From Druceiella hillmani (taxonomy: Eukaryota; Arthropoda; Insecta; Lepidoptera; Hepialidae), in assembly GCA_039881145.1 (NCBI GenBank), contig JAYKKI010000038.1:4692501-4756500 (forward strand): 64,000 bases of DNA, given 5' to 3'. Shown here in pieces: positions 12,256 through 24,399 of the stretch. The notes under the pieces are model-generated. The model ran no database searches and was not told where the DNA came from. It saw only the letters and a program-made list of their open reading frames with translations. Each line of letters begins with the position of its first letter. Position 1 is the first letter of the stretch. The position numbers and the translations under genes were made by a program.

Positions 12256-12722
12256 GCCAAGACAATAGGGACGCCGCTATCAAAATTATTTTTGTTAGAC
12301 TTACACAACAACATATTTCTTTGTAGTGGAGTATCGATAAGTAAGTAGGTATAATATTAGCAACAAACGCCTCGTAAACAACAAAACATAATATTGCGTT
12401 TATTGTACAATTGTCCCAAGATAATATTCACGTTTGTGGTTTAATTTTACGCTTTGGGTTTTAGTTCACGATAATTATGAGCTCAGCGTTAAAATCAAAA
12501 GAGCCGCCATGAGTTTGCATGAGACGCAAGCGGGGTGGGGTCACGGGGATTCCCCGACAGCCCGACTTTAAGGAACGAGAGAGCCAAAACGATTGATTGA
12601 ACAGTCATTCAATCGAAAGTGTGGGCAAGGTGCGCATTATTTTTTCATAATAAGGAGAAGTTCTAGCACTAAAAAGAATAAAATAGTTTGTGTATTACTG
12701 ATTGTTTTAACGTGTTTCCACA

Positions 12723-15700
12723 ATGAGTGATAGTAATCAAGATAAAAAAAAGAAATTATCTGGTTATTAGAATTTGATAAGGAAAAGAAAACAAGAAGAA
12801 AAATACAACTAAAATAAGTAAATATTTTATGGCTCTACTGTCCACTTCCAAAGAATCATTAGAGACAGAAACAAGTCATTTTATCGATGAAGGTGTTGTA
12901 GAATCTGATTCAAAGAACGCTTCATGTAGTGGTATGTGCTTTATGTAATTTCCATACAAATAAATATAACTTTAGTCTGTTTGTGATGTCAAGATAAAAA
13001 AAACACTTTTCTTTTTTAATTCCTGTCAGTCTTTTTCTTAATCGTCAAAACGCCTCACCGATTTTGATGTGGCGGATAGATGCCGTGACTTTTATTTTAT
13101 ACAACTAATCGCTGCCGGAAATCATGGGTTCGATTCCCATAAGGTGCTTTAAAAAAACTTTGTGTTTGTGTGTATGTAATATGTATTTATTTGCAGAAAT
13201 AAGTATATTAGTAATATTTCAAATTCAAATTTAAAATGCTATAAATCACATTTGCACGTCAGTTGTCTAGCCCTGCTTAGTTTAGGACTAAACGGTGGAG
13301 TTTAATTGTCGACAAATATTCATTTATTTCATTTATATTTATTACACATAATTATTCATAGATAGACAAATCAGTTTATTCAGACAAGTAGATTAGATAT
13401 GTACGAGCAATATTATGTTTTTGTTTGTCAGTCTTTAATTTAAGATGATGCCGCCGAAGTTACGTCCGTGCCTCTGCCTGATACTACTGATACACCATTG
13501 TCACCGCCAAGACAATTATCATCACTAATACCAACTTTTTCCAAAGATGACCCTGGACTCTGGCCAGAAGTTTTAAATGCTAGTTTGATCCAGTATCTAA
13601 CAGAAAATCCGATTAAACAAATTAAACAGTATAATTTTCCGCGTGACTCTTCGGGTCGAAAATTTTCCGAGTATTATTATGAAAGGCATTTAGGAAACGG
13701 TGAAAAGTATCACGGAGAGTGGCTGCTGTATTCAGTGTCCAAAAATGCCGTTTATTGCTTCTGTTGCAAGCTATTTGAATCAAAACATAAAAATAAATTT
13801 TGCGAGGGAGTTAGTGATTGGCAACATCTAGCTTTGTATTGCAGCAGACATGAGAAAAGTTCTGCTCATTTCAATAATTATAAAAAATGGACAGATTTGT
13901 GTCACGCTCTTAAAAATAAAAACACTATTGAGAGTATACAACAAAAACTTTTAGAGGTTGAAAAGCAGAGCTGGTACGATGTAATCAAAAGACTAATATA
14001 TGTGGTCCAGTTTCTAAGTACACAAAATATGGCTTTTCGTGGCCAAAGCAACAAATTATACAATCGTAACAATGGTAATTTTTTAAAATGTATTGAAATG
14101 TTAGGAAAATTCGATCTTTCAATGACTGAACATATACGACGCGTAACGAATGATTCGGATTTCAAAAATATGCCGACTTATCTTGGAGATAAGATCCAAA
14201 ATGAAATCATTTACATACTCGGTAACCAAATTCAACAATTTATTTTAAATTTATGTAAAATTAATAAATATTTTTCAATAATACTGGATTGTACTCCTGA
14301 CGTTTCACACGTAGAGCAAATTAGTATTATGATAAGATTTGTCAATTTTAACACAGAAACTAGAAAGTTGGAAATAAGGGAGCATTTCCTAGCCTTAAGT
14401 CCAATTATCGATACAACTGGCGCTGGATTAACGTCATTCATAATAGAAAAACTAGACAAAATTAATTTGGACATAAACAACTTAAGGGGATAGGGCTATG
14501 ATAATGGATCAAATATGCGCGGTAAAAATAATGGTCTTCAAAAAAGATTGCTGGATCTAAATCCCCGCGCTTTCTATGTACCGTGCGCTAGTCATAGTTT
14601 AAATTTGATAGTAAACGACACTGCCAATCTCAATCATCATACGACTGGATTTTTTATTATATAAGAATTATATAAATATTTTTCGTCTTCTACCAAAAGA
14701 TGGGACTTATTAAAAAAATATGTCATAAATCTGACCTTAAAACCATTGTCTTAAACAAGATCAAGCAGAATAGATGCTATCAAACCGCTGTTTACAAATT
14801 TACCAGAAATTTATGATGCATTATATGAAATATCAAATGGTGTATCATATGATCAGAACGCAAAATATGACGCTAAATGTCTAGCAGAAAAAATATGCTC
14901 CTTTTCATTCATTTGTTCACTAAATATATGGCATATAATATTGACAAAAGTAAGTTTTGTGACCAAAATGCTGCAGTCCATCGATATGAATATGCAAGTT
15001 GCTTTAGATGCTTTAACAGAATTAAAGAAGTTTTTGATAAAAATTAAAACCGACGCAAATTTTGAAGAAATTGTAAATGAAGCCATGAAAATTGCCAAAA
15101 AATTAGATGTCGAGGCTGAATTTGAAACTTCCAGATCCAGACCCCTAAGACGTCGTAAGACTCCAAAGAGTTTTGATTATGAACACGAAGACCACACTAT
15201 AAATGATCCGAAAATAGCTTTTAAAATTAATGTATTTTTTTATATTAATCAATCAAGCTTTATCCTCCATAGTCGAAAGATTTAATTTATTGACTAATCA
15301 CAATGACGTGTTTAATTTTTTATTTAAACTAAGTGATGACCAAGAACAAAGTCAATTAACAATTAGCTGTCATCGTTTGCAGGAAAAACTTACAGCAAAT
15401 GATTCATTGGACATTAACGCCGATGATTTGTGTGAAGAAATTATATCATGTCAATCATTTTTCAAAAAATTAAATAATGATATGGCGAAAATTCTCGAAT
15501 TTATATATTTAAACAATTTGACAGCTGTATGCCCTAACATCACAATAGTATTACGAGTTTTGCTCTAATTATGCCAGTTACCGTAGCAAGCGCGGAAAGG
15601 TCCTTTTCTAAATTAAAACTAATAAAAAATTACCTGCGCTCAACAATGAGCCAGGAAAGATTAACAAATTTAGCAACAATATCCATAGAGGAGGCCATAT

Positions 15701-15773
15701 TAGACCAAATAGACATACACGAAACTATTAAAGATTTCGCAAAGAAAAAAGCTAGAAGAGTGGAAATAATATA
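12723..15773 (+). pseudogene. hAT transposase relic (TTF/ZMYM1-like, DUF4371, hATC)
   Basis: Exon 1 (12723-12931) starts MSDSNQDKKKK and has a TAG at 12768 and one frameshift. The intron 12932-13444 has GTATGT and TTTAAG edges, and the spliced frame continues DDAAEVTSVPLP. Exon 2 is open to the TAG at 14491. It holds the TTF-type zinc-finger core (FCCKLFESKHKNKF, then the region to KSSAHFNNYKKW) and the DUF4371 part (NKLYNRNNGNFLKCIEMLGK, ILDCTPDVSHVEQ). The TAG stands where relatives have a Gln in RGQGYDN. The frame resumes (YDNGSNMRGKNNGLQKR, then CASHSLNLIVNDTA), with further stops near 14660 and 14755 and shifts near 15240 and 15570. The C-terminal hAT dimerisation block (TVASAERSFSKLKLIKNYL) is clear at about 15577-15640. 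Confidence 0.92.
13040..13330 (+). repeat. possible tRNA-derived SINE in the hAT intron
   Basis: The intron contains GGTTCGATTCC at about 13127-13137, a perfect Pol III B-box. A weaker A-box-like TGGCGGATAGA lies about 55 bases upstream. No tRNA cloverleaf can be drawn, so a tRNA-derived SINE is more likely than a tRNA gene. The 3' boundary is unknown. Confidence 0.45.
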
Positions 15774-16161
15774 ATTTAAATATGTTATTTTATATTCTTA
15801 CACATTTTAGACTCTTGTTGTTTTTTTAACATAGCATACGTAATAGTTAAATTAGTATTATAAGAAAAAAGTCAGTTATTTTGGTATTAATATGTAATTA
15901 TACGATTAGATGGAACATAATAAATAAAACATGTAAAAATTTAATTCGCGTTTTATTTTTCGTAATAATTGGCAAGCGAAAACGAACTGGTTTTACCTAT
16001 TTAGGAAAATATTATCTAATTATATAAAACTAGAGAACATTTATTTCGGTCAAAATTAACAAACAAGAAATAAAAATAAGTTGCAACATTAAGATTCATG
16101 AAAAAAAGAGGCGCTTCATAGGTTTCGCACACAGGCGCTGTGGGGGGTCGGCGCGGCCCTG

Positions 16162-16169
16162 ATGGCAGA
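16162..16169. repeat. 8-bp target site duplication, right copy
   Basis: ATGGCAGA after the terminal CCCTG of the hAT element, identical to 12170-12177. Confidence 0.95.
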
Positions 16170-16270
16170 CTGTTGTTGGTTGGTAAAGCGAGATGATCCA
16201 AGTCGGACTTTTAAGCGAAAATCTCACAATCGGAGCTTCAGTGAAAAAAAACAAGATGCCTACCACAAAA
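16170..16270 (+). pseudogene. right part of the split unnamed transposon gene
   Basis: With the hAT element and one target copy removed, RMMAD joins in frame to CCWLVKRDDPSRTFKRKS, matching the family's C-terminal MMADYCW-like ending. The host frame is intact across the join, so the gene fragment was coding-like when the hAT landed. It ends near a stop at about 16269. Confidence 0.75.
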
Positions 16271-18330
16271 GTATTTAATATTTCTAATTTATTTATTAAC
16301 GTCAATTAAATGTATTTATAATATTTTAGTCATGCAATTGTTTTTTTTGTTGTAATTTTTTTATTTTTTAAAGTTGATTTTTTTTGGAATTTTATACATA
16401 GGGTTTTTCCAAAAAAACTGAGAGTGATGGGGAAAATCTAAATACATATTCCTAACTTGCGTACCAAAATACCCTAGGACCAGCTATCAAAAAAGGGAAA
16501 ATAAAAGTTGAAAGTTGCAGACCTGTGATTTAAAATTTTATATTAAGGACAATCAAGTTGTTTATCTTGCACTGCTGAAATATATACTTGCAATATATTT
16601 ACCTAATAAAAATAATATTAAATCTGTAAGTTTATTAAAAATACTACGTACCCTTAATCGTTTAAACTGTTATATGTACTAAGTGTATAGAGTTCTCATA
16701 GCGTAACTCGTACACGTACTTATTACATTTATTTTGAAATCCTAACAAAATTAACGAAACTACCTATTTTAACAGAGGTAAGTTGAATTAGTTATTTTAA
16801 CATTCATAGATGAATAGAAATATGTTTTTTTTTATTTTGAATGAAACTAAGGTTTTATTAATTCTTAGTTATTACCCGTGTATTTTAAAGATAGAAGACA
16901 AATCATTAATTGCACGAATGCGACTGCCACCAAGATATTACCAAAGTGTTGTGTAAATGCGGTATTCTTGTGGAAAAGTAGACAAGTATCAGAAACACAC
17001 TTAATTAAAGACCTCCAGTTTTCTTTTTCTGAAAGAAAACGTTATTTTAATTAAAACAAAAATGCAAAGTAAATTTATTGCATCCTAGATTAATGTTAAG
17101 TATCGTAGGGAGTCGAATATTTATTTCGAAGCATCCGCTGTTTCCGCTGGTATAGTCTATGTTGGCCATTTTTTCCGGACGAATCTAACAAGTGTGGGTA
17201 CACATAAGACACACACTCGTATATTACAGTCATTATTTCAATATTAATAATAACTAATTCATAAAAAATGTTTTAGTGTGTAAAAGATTGTAGCTCTTTT
17301 TCATGCTAAAACATTTTCATAAATTTTTGAATAATTAACATTCGTTCTGCAATATTTATAATCTCCAAAAATGGCTACATCACTTGATTTCAAGAAAGTA
17401 TTTATCGTTTATATTGGGAATTACTTGGTCAGAAATTTTAATTCATATTAGAGAATTTAATTCTGACATATATTTTTACATAAAAGAGATATTTGTGTTG
17501 AAAGTGAGATAAATTACCATTACTTTTGAGGATTACTTTTAGAGTACTAATAACGAGGATAGTTTTACTTAATTATTAAAAATAAAAATATTATACCGAT
17601 ATTGATAAATAAAGATGCGCTTTCTTGCTATTTTTCTTATATTTTCTGGTAATTCTACCTTTCATGTTGCAATAAACAAATGATTCCATATTAAAAAGTA
17701 AATATTCTTGGCGGAAATGAATCCCATTGTTTCTCCTAAGATCCACCTAAATTCAACTTAATGCTGGAAGTAGTCGAGACTGACTTCTGAATTTCACAGC
17801 TAATATCGTCAGACATTTTAAGCACATATAATTAATAATTTAATGATATAATTGTGATAAATCTGAAGTGTGTTTTCTTCGTAAAAAGATATATTTCGGG
17901 CAAACTACAACTATAGAGAAAGGTACAATATGGTGTCTGTGGATTGTTTTTTTTTATAATTATGTAAAATTTGGACATATAAACCGCCAAAAATATTAAC
18001 GAAATACCTTTTTAAGCATCTTGAAATTAATTAAATCTGCGGAAAATTGACAGAACTCTATCTACCATTATTAAAAGTATAATTTTATGATAGCAGTAGA
18101 GTAATTTGGATTTATATAATACATTGTGATAACCACGTGCTTGGCCTGTTCCGTAGCGAGTAATGCGTGGGTGGGGTGGATGATGCACATTTTACGTTAA
18201 TTTTTTCTTCCGAATTATTTATTATTAAGTTATGGACAGTTATAGGTTAACTTAGTTTTATATTGTGGTGTAGTGAAGTATAGATGCATATTTTTTCTTC
18301 TCCTTTTTATTTATTTTGTATAGTTTTAAT
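16271..18330. other. no gene established; one signal-peptide-like mini-exon
   Basis: AT-rich sequence with no transposon motif. At 17615-17648 an ATG opens MRFLAIFLIFS followed by G|GTAATT, a phase-1 donor. That is the shape of a secretory first exon, with the same phase as the TIL exons, but on the plus strand and without any following TIL exon. I treat it as unproven. Confidence 0.3.
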
Positions 18331-21260
18331 GGCGCGAACCATCGCCGACACTTAGACAACTTAAGCCTAATGTAACAGCGCGAAACGTCGTTGGATACTT
18401 AGAAAATTTTCACCTAGTTAAAGGGCGTGAAACGTCAGAAGGTAACTTAAATAGCTTTCAAAGTGATATTTTGTGGGGACTAGTCTACGATTGTAACTAT
18501 TGGGTGTTATTGTCTGTTCATTTCCCTGTTTATTTGTTTTATTTCGCCTGTTTGTTGGTTAGTTTAATATATTTAAAAGATAAGGAATTTAGAATACATA
18601 CATATTGAGTTAGTATTTAAGTAATAAGTGAAAAGCGAACACCCTGAGAGGGACTGGGGAAAGCGTTGCCGATAAGAGAACCCAGTTAGCTTCCTAAAAG
18701 TATTATTTGAGGATGAAGCCTTCATTCATATTATATCAACATTTGTGTGGGATGTTCTCAGTAGGTCCCTTGAGGGACCAACAACTTCGTCAAAGCTCAA
18801 GACCGTGCCACTAGAGAGTCCCTTGATGAGCTGAATGTAATTCTTAACGTCTCCTTAAAGACGCCGGTAAGATTCAAATAGAGACTGGTGCATCTCAAAA
18901 TGGAACCGACAGGTCGGGTGACCTTTGTAGCCAAGGAGACTATTAATATGGTAATCGACATGACGGTAATCCTAGATAAGAACTCTATTCGTGTTTGACT
19001 TAAACAAGGAGAAACCGCGAAACAACTCAATGTCTGTATTCCAGACAAAAATTAAACACGAAGAATTGGGCATTACAATAAATAGAATAGCGCCCATCCT
19101 AAATGGTACGAGTGGTTATAGAAGCTTGTGATGCTGATAGTGCACGAAACTGCCTCTGAGACTAAGTTGAGGACTTGCGGAACTCAAAATTGAGGAGAGG
19201 CGGAAATGACTACTCAAAATTGAGGAGAGGCGGAAATGATTACCCTTAGTAATTATATACGATACCCCTAGAGAACTCAGCGTTGAAAACTTCGTAAAAA
19301 TGTCGAGGGAGGAAAATTTGGCTGATTTCCCAGCATCGGAACAAACAAAATCGGAGCGAAAGCGAGTGCCTCCCGTTTTGGAAGGAAGACCTTCATTTGC
19401 GGAACTTCCCCAGGAGACTCGAGAGAGCCTCTTAAAGGTTGGTCACACGTTCTTCGGGTGTACCTCATGCCGGGTTGCTGATTTTGTACAGGTAACACGG
19501 TGTTTTAAATGTTGTCTATATAGCCACGTCGCGTGACGTTGCAAGGTTCTGCTACCGCTGTGCCGAAAAGGGTGGTGACGGCAGGGACTGCCCCGAAGTA
19601 CCAGAAAACGATATTTGCTTTACCTGCACGAGGTCCCAGAAGCAGGATGATCACCGGGTTTATACTGACACCTGCCCCGCGTTTAGAGCTGCATTGTAAA
19701 GGACGCTAAAAAGTACTACGTTAAAATGTTAAGAATAAAGAATAAGTTATAAAGGCCCAGATTCCTCTCAGCCGACTATAGTTACCACAATTAGTATCTA
19801 TTTTCAGTATTCAATGACTGCCATGATATTCTCCGAACACGTTAACGCCATTCTCCGATCAATTAGTCGTACTCTGGTGGTTATCTGTGCAAACGAAAAC
19901 GCGCAATATTGTCTATGATTTGTGAGGAGCCCAAATCTGCGACTGAACTTTTTCGGAACCCTTCGGGAGAGATTAATATTAATATTACTGTCATCTCAAG
20001 TGGACTTGCGGGGGGTGTGCATAGCTGAGTTTCAATCACAGATGATCGTCAGTATTGAGGGAGGCTTAGGCAGGATCCGACCTTGCCTTTACCCGTAAAA
20101 ACCTCTGGTATAATTCCACCCTAGAGACTCTGGGAAGGGAATTTATAAGAATCAGAAGTAGCTACCAGTGCGCCAAAAACCATTGAATATCTAGGGAAAT
20201 AGTTAGGGCTCACTGGGTGGTCTTATTAGATACCCGGTTTAATTATAATATGCAGATTAAACGGGGTTGGTACTCCCACTTTCGTTCATTTGTCACTCTA
20301 GAAGAAAATTATCATCCTGAGAGAGCCGTATACAGAAGTGTGCGGAACCCGGGAAAAGCCTTTGTTTTTGCGCCCTAAAACCCAATGAAAATTACACTGG
20401 ATAAATATGCGAAACCCTGAATTACATTTTATTAACACTATTTCGCTATGATAACTCAAACCTCGATACTATCGAGCAGAAGCAGAGGTCTTCTCTATCT
20501 TTGGTCCTGAGATATATCACTCCAAATTAGACATCGTTAGATAACTTGATAAGATAAGATCCCGGATATTGATAGTATCGATAATGGAATTATTAAGGTA
20601 GTGTGGAATACCGCGTCGACTAAGCTACTTGCACTTTTTAATCATTGCTTGCGCGAAAGTCATTTTCCAATAATCTGGAATGTGAGAAAAATAATATTTA
20701 AGTGACGAAAGTTATTTGGGCGGTATTTGGCGGCGCGTCTATTGGGGCCCTTGGTCATTTAGAGAATTCCGCTTTCAACTTGAGGTATCCACTTCAAGTG
20801 CATTATCTGCACTTTGTCCTGGGTAGACGCGTGCCTAGATGCGTCTAGTTTCCTGGATATCTCCGGCGCACCTGGCAATTATTGGTGGCCTGCTATTTTT
20901 ATCATTCCCTAGATGTATCAACGAAACACCATCGAATAATAAAGGAATATTTCTGCGATCGAGTTGTCTTCTTACGGGATGGTGATACTAAGACCAGGGG
21001 CACGGTTCTCGATCTCATTTTGAGAACGTTATGTTCGATGGTATTCTCGGGATACCCCTTCAGGAAGATGGTACAGTCGCTTATGCAGATGACATTCTGT
21101 TAATGGTCGGAGGATCGACCAGAAGAGAATTAAAGAATCGGGCGGTGGCTCTCTCGCTAGAATACTTGACTGGGGCACTAAAAATAACCTTAACTGTACA
21201 AATCGTCGTAAAATGTGGCCTTAAAAATGTGGTGATTTTTAATGGTTCATTATGAAGGGG
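18330..21260 (+). pseudogene. R1-type LINE relic (ORF1 zinc knuckles, endonuclease/RT pieces)
   Basis: Three 45-46 bp imperfect units start at 18332, 18378 and 18423 and may be 5' UTR repeats. ORF1 includes RPSFAELPQETRESLLKVG and CTSCRVADFVQVTRCFKCC. The zinc-knuckle spacing continues in another frame (RCAEKGGDGRDCPE near 19570). Near 20560-20690 a reverse-transcriptase block reads IDSIDNGIIKVVWNT then FNHCLRESHFPIIWN. The catalytic core AYADDILLMVGGSTRREL is at about 21080-21135. The order and motifs fit the R1 clade. Frames change often, and only fragments remain. Confidence 0.8.
19182..19241. repeat. 30-bp tandem duplication in the LINE ORF1 region
   Basis: ACTCAAAATTGAGGAGAGGC plus ten bases is repeated at 19182-19211 and 19212-19241 with one mismatch. 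The unit is a multiple of three, so it would not shift the frame. Confidence 0.85.
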
Positions 21261-21865
21261 CAGTCTTTAATCTTATGGAAGCCTTAAACAGTAGCACTAA
21301 TACGGGACTTTCGAATGGCTCCATTTTGGTATCAGGGTGATGTTAAGCGACCCTAGGATATTCCGAGTGGGAAAGCAAGAATAACTAAAAAATGGATGTG
21401 GTCTTAATCATTAAACCCAAAATCATATTCCATTAACCATTTTTCAACTTATCTTTTAACTGTTTTAATTTAATTTCTAAGTTCTCTTGAACAAGAACCA
21501 TTATCCATTGCAAAAACGTGGTTCATGTCAAAGTACCACTTTAGAACCCAAGGCTATGCCTGTCTATGTCATGGCAGAACGGATGATAGGGTCGGATTTT
21601 ACAAGTCCCTTAATTTTTTAAAAAATCCAATTTTTTTACAAGTTCCTCCCCTCCCCCACTTTTGCCCTTCAACACTGTTGTAGTGGCGGTCAGGGAAATC
21701 ACCATCCTTTCTATATATGTCTCCCTCCCATCCCATCAAGTAACATTTGGGCTGTGTTACATTTTGCTTATATGGCTATTTTGATTACTAGTCTCAAGAT
21801 TATTCTAGAATACTCTTATTTAACATATTCTTGCCCAATGCTAATCTAATTTGAATATTCTCCAT

Positions 21866-21960
21866 GCAGCATCTGGAGTGTGCTGGGAATAAATTGATCC
21901 GCATTCAGTCTCAAATTCTGAAGATTGTGACAGGTGCAATGAAAACGAGTTCTATAAATG
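21866..21960 (+). pseudogene. short LINE reverse-transcriptase C-terminal fragment
   Basis: NKLIRIQSQILKIVTGAMKT is readable here. This is the Q-x2-x-L-R-x-x-T-G-A-x-x-T region found after the RT domain of Jockey- and R1-like LINEs. It could be the far 3' part of the element at 18330-21260 or a separate fragment. Confidence 0.55.
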
Positions 21961-22949
21961 TCCTATAAAAAGAATGATCCTCCTCTGCCTCTCCATCGAC
22001 AATATCAAGATGATATTCCGAAGTTTTTCAAACATACCATATTCCTTAAACTGACCCTCCTCTCTAGATTTATTTAAAGTGATTTTTTCTAGTGTAAACA
22101 CGCCTTAAGCTCTCAAATGTTGAAATCGCTCTCAAGCTCACTTTACAAAACCTGCTCACTTTCTTTCTATCGTATCTCTTTATAATGTAAAGTGAGATGT
22201 AAATATGGTATATATTTTGGAGTTCTTATAGATTCCTAAAATACCAATTCACTATTTGTTTCCGCTGTCAATAATTAGTAAATTAATTGAATGTGGGTGT
22301 ATATAGTTGCATCAAAGATCCTGCTACATAACTATCAATGTATCTTTTTGATGGCCAGGCCCATTATATTCTGTTAATTTCTGCCTTTTGGAGGACTGCA
22401 ATTTACATTTAATTTAAAGATTTTGAGATCAGATGTCGTTCTCTCTTGGATTCTCGATCACTTGAGAATAATAGACAGTAAAATAGTCAATGCCAAACAT
22501 AAATGAGTTGCTTGATTCGCCTCTGTGAAAGGCGATCAATATTTCTCTCTGAATTTTATCAATGATTTCTTCTCTCCTCCACTGGAAAAGGTCGTCTTAA
22601 ATTGTGGGGTAAAATACTTATAGGTACCACACACAAAAAAATGTTATTTTCAAAGTATGTTTTCCTGAAGTGAAACTTCGATGTTGTCTTGGATATATTT
22701 AGGCTATCAATTTTTATCCTACATTTAGCTAGGTAGCATATAGAAAATTTTCCGATCTACAGTTGGAGATATGGAAGGTGATGTATAAATAATTCAAATA
22801 TAAAATTCAACTATCTATTTACATTAAATAGCAGCAGTTGCCAATAAACTACTTCTGAAGTTAATAAATATAATTAAAATAAAAAGAACAATGTCAAGGG
22901 TTAGGACATAATAAATAGAACAAATTTTATTATCGAACTTAATTTTAAG

Positions 22950-23050
22950 AATTTTGATTCTCTGAAAAATTTACAGACAGATGGACAGACAAAAATTATG
23001 AAATTATAAGGATTCCCATTTTAGTCCTTTGGCTGGGGAATGGTATGATT
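22950..23050 (+). repeat. LINE 3' tail-like repeat (RTE-style)
   Basis: CAGACAGATGGACAGACA is followed by ATGAAATTATAAGGATTCC and a GGGGAATGG end. A similar string is at 40110-40185. Runs of ACGGACAGAC followed by ATAAGGGTTCC are typical of RTE-type LINE 3' ends in insects. 21260-22950 holds no other gene that I can support. Confidence 0.5.
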
Positions 23051-23094
23051 TTCTATCGTATTCACTAGTGCAGAGGGAAGTCTGGTGATTATAA

Positions 23095-23407
23095 TTAATA
23101 AATTTCTGGGTTTCTTTCTCTGCTATCATTATACTCAGTGTCTTCAATCACTTTGAAGACACTGAGTTCCTTGCTTTTTTCTTGAGTACATTGATAGCAA
23201 GAGAAGTGTGAGTTTTTAAATATTGAATACATTAATAATTTTTTTTTGAAAATCAACATAACTTTCCTCCCCAAAATTTTCACTAAATATGTGCTGATCA
23301 AGTCTTCCATATTCCATACTCCACCATTTGTTTATATTATATATTTTACAATTAGAAATACTACCATTGGTGGCAATATTTATGTTAATTAAGCTCGTAA
23401 TTGACAT
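23095..23407 (-). pseudogene. unidentified coding-like fragment, frameshifted
   Basis: Two overlapping minus-strand frames read as one protein with a shift. The first gives ISNCKIYNINKWWSMEYGRL and HIFSENFGEESYVDFQKK. The second continues NSHFSCYQCTQEKSKELSVF and KVIEDTEYNDSRERNPEIY. Composition is protein-like rather than random (acidic/basic alternation, WW, CYQC). I do not recognise the family. A perfect 15-bp hairpin (23133-23167) lies inside it. Confidence 0.35.
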
Positions 23408-23973
23408 TGACTATTCCAAGCTATGTCAATGTAATATAATATATTGTAAGTATAATATATAAATCTAGTATCTGGTGGTTTCCACAGATGCCGGATACTA
23501 CATTTACAAGAGTAGCAAAAATATTGTATTACTGATTAAATGATTTCCATAATATCGAACACCGTTCGGAGTAAAATTTTTTTTCTCTTAAAATTTTCTT
23601 CCAAAAGAATTTTCCTGAATGTAGTACATTTGTAGAATACATAATACTAATGAGCCCATGCTGCACACAAACATTGCTAGATTACTTTTAGGAGTTTGGA
23701 AAAAAAAAATCGATCAATAAATTCAATGATCGATTAAATAATTCAAAATTAATGCATTCAAAATAACAATTAATTTCAGTTGCTTATCTATTAGACTGTT
23801 TTATGTTTTACTGTCTATTAGACTGTGGTTGAAAATTGTAATAATTTTCAAAATGATATTTTTTTTTTATTGCATGAGAATAATTTATTTTAGTTATCGA
23901 TTATTTTATTAAAGTTGATTTCATTGCAATTCATCGCCACTTGTATAAGGAATGACATTTGTGACGACGTTTG

Positions 23974-24391
23974 TCAAATGATTGATAATATCAATATTTC
24001 TTTTTCTGTACGGCTATATAATGTTACAGTGCCAATAACATTGCATTTAATTTCAGTAAATAGAAAATAAATTTGTAAAGGTATAGAACTTTCTCGAAAG
24101 AATTTCTGTTCTATTTGCTTCAAATAATAAAATTGTCCTTTGTTTTTACGCGATGTGTTTTTAGCAAAAATGTTCCATTCAGTCTTTCTCAAACCTTTTA
24201 TAAGTATACAGCATATTCAGTTTTTTAGATGGATTCAGTGAGTCCAGTTCAAATTTAGCTATGAAAGTGCTTGAATAATAACTGTAGATCCTAGCAGCAG
24301 TTCTGATTGAGGTTTGTAATGTCCTGATAACATTCTCATAGGGCTTCGATAATAATTGAAGCTCGTAATCTGGAAGTTCTGTAAATTTCAA
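23974..24391 (-). pseudogene. unidentified coding-like fragment with one frameshift
   Basis: The frame from 24391 gives FTELPDYELQLLSKPYENVI, then SIRTAARIYSYYSSTFIAKF, and stops at 24179. A second frame starting at 24192 continues EWNIFAKNTSRKNKGQFYYL and KCNVIGTVTLYSRTEKEILI. The overlap at KRFEKD/LRKTEWN points to a single frameshift. No ATG starts the first frame; AATTTGAAATTTACAG just upstream could be a splice acceptor, so this may be a decayed exon. It may belong with the fragment at 23095-23407. I do not recognise the family. Confidence 0.35.
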
Positions 24392-24399
24392 ATTGCTCC

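Larger units (their letters stand above)
12178..16161 (+). mobile_element. hAT transposon, both ends present (3,984 bp)
   Basis: The left end begins CAGGGCTGCCCC and the right end, read inward, begins CAGGGCCGCGCC, so both have hAT-like CAGGG termini with short imperfect inverted repeats. A perfect 8-bp target duplication flanks it. The element carries a two-exon transposase relic on the plus strand (12723-15773) with an intron at 12932-13444, and an AATAAATAAA polyadenylation-like site near 15920. Short GCCCCTGTGTGCG repeats cluster at the left end. The transposase has stops and frameshifts, so this copy cannot move by itself. Confidence 0.93.

Noticed and set aside
12038..12314. Minus-strand ORFs with His/Gly/Ala-rich sequence
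   Set aside because: They cross the hAT boundary and read the subterminal repeats backwards.
13100..13160. tRNA gene
   Set aside because: Only the B-box is convincing; no acceptor stem or anticodon arm can be drawn.
18797..19048. 83-codon minus-strand ORF
   Set aside because: Shadow of the R1-like relic on the plus strand; no motif.
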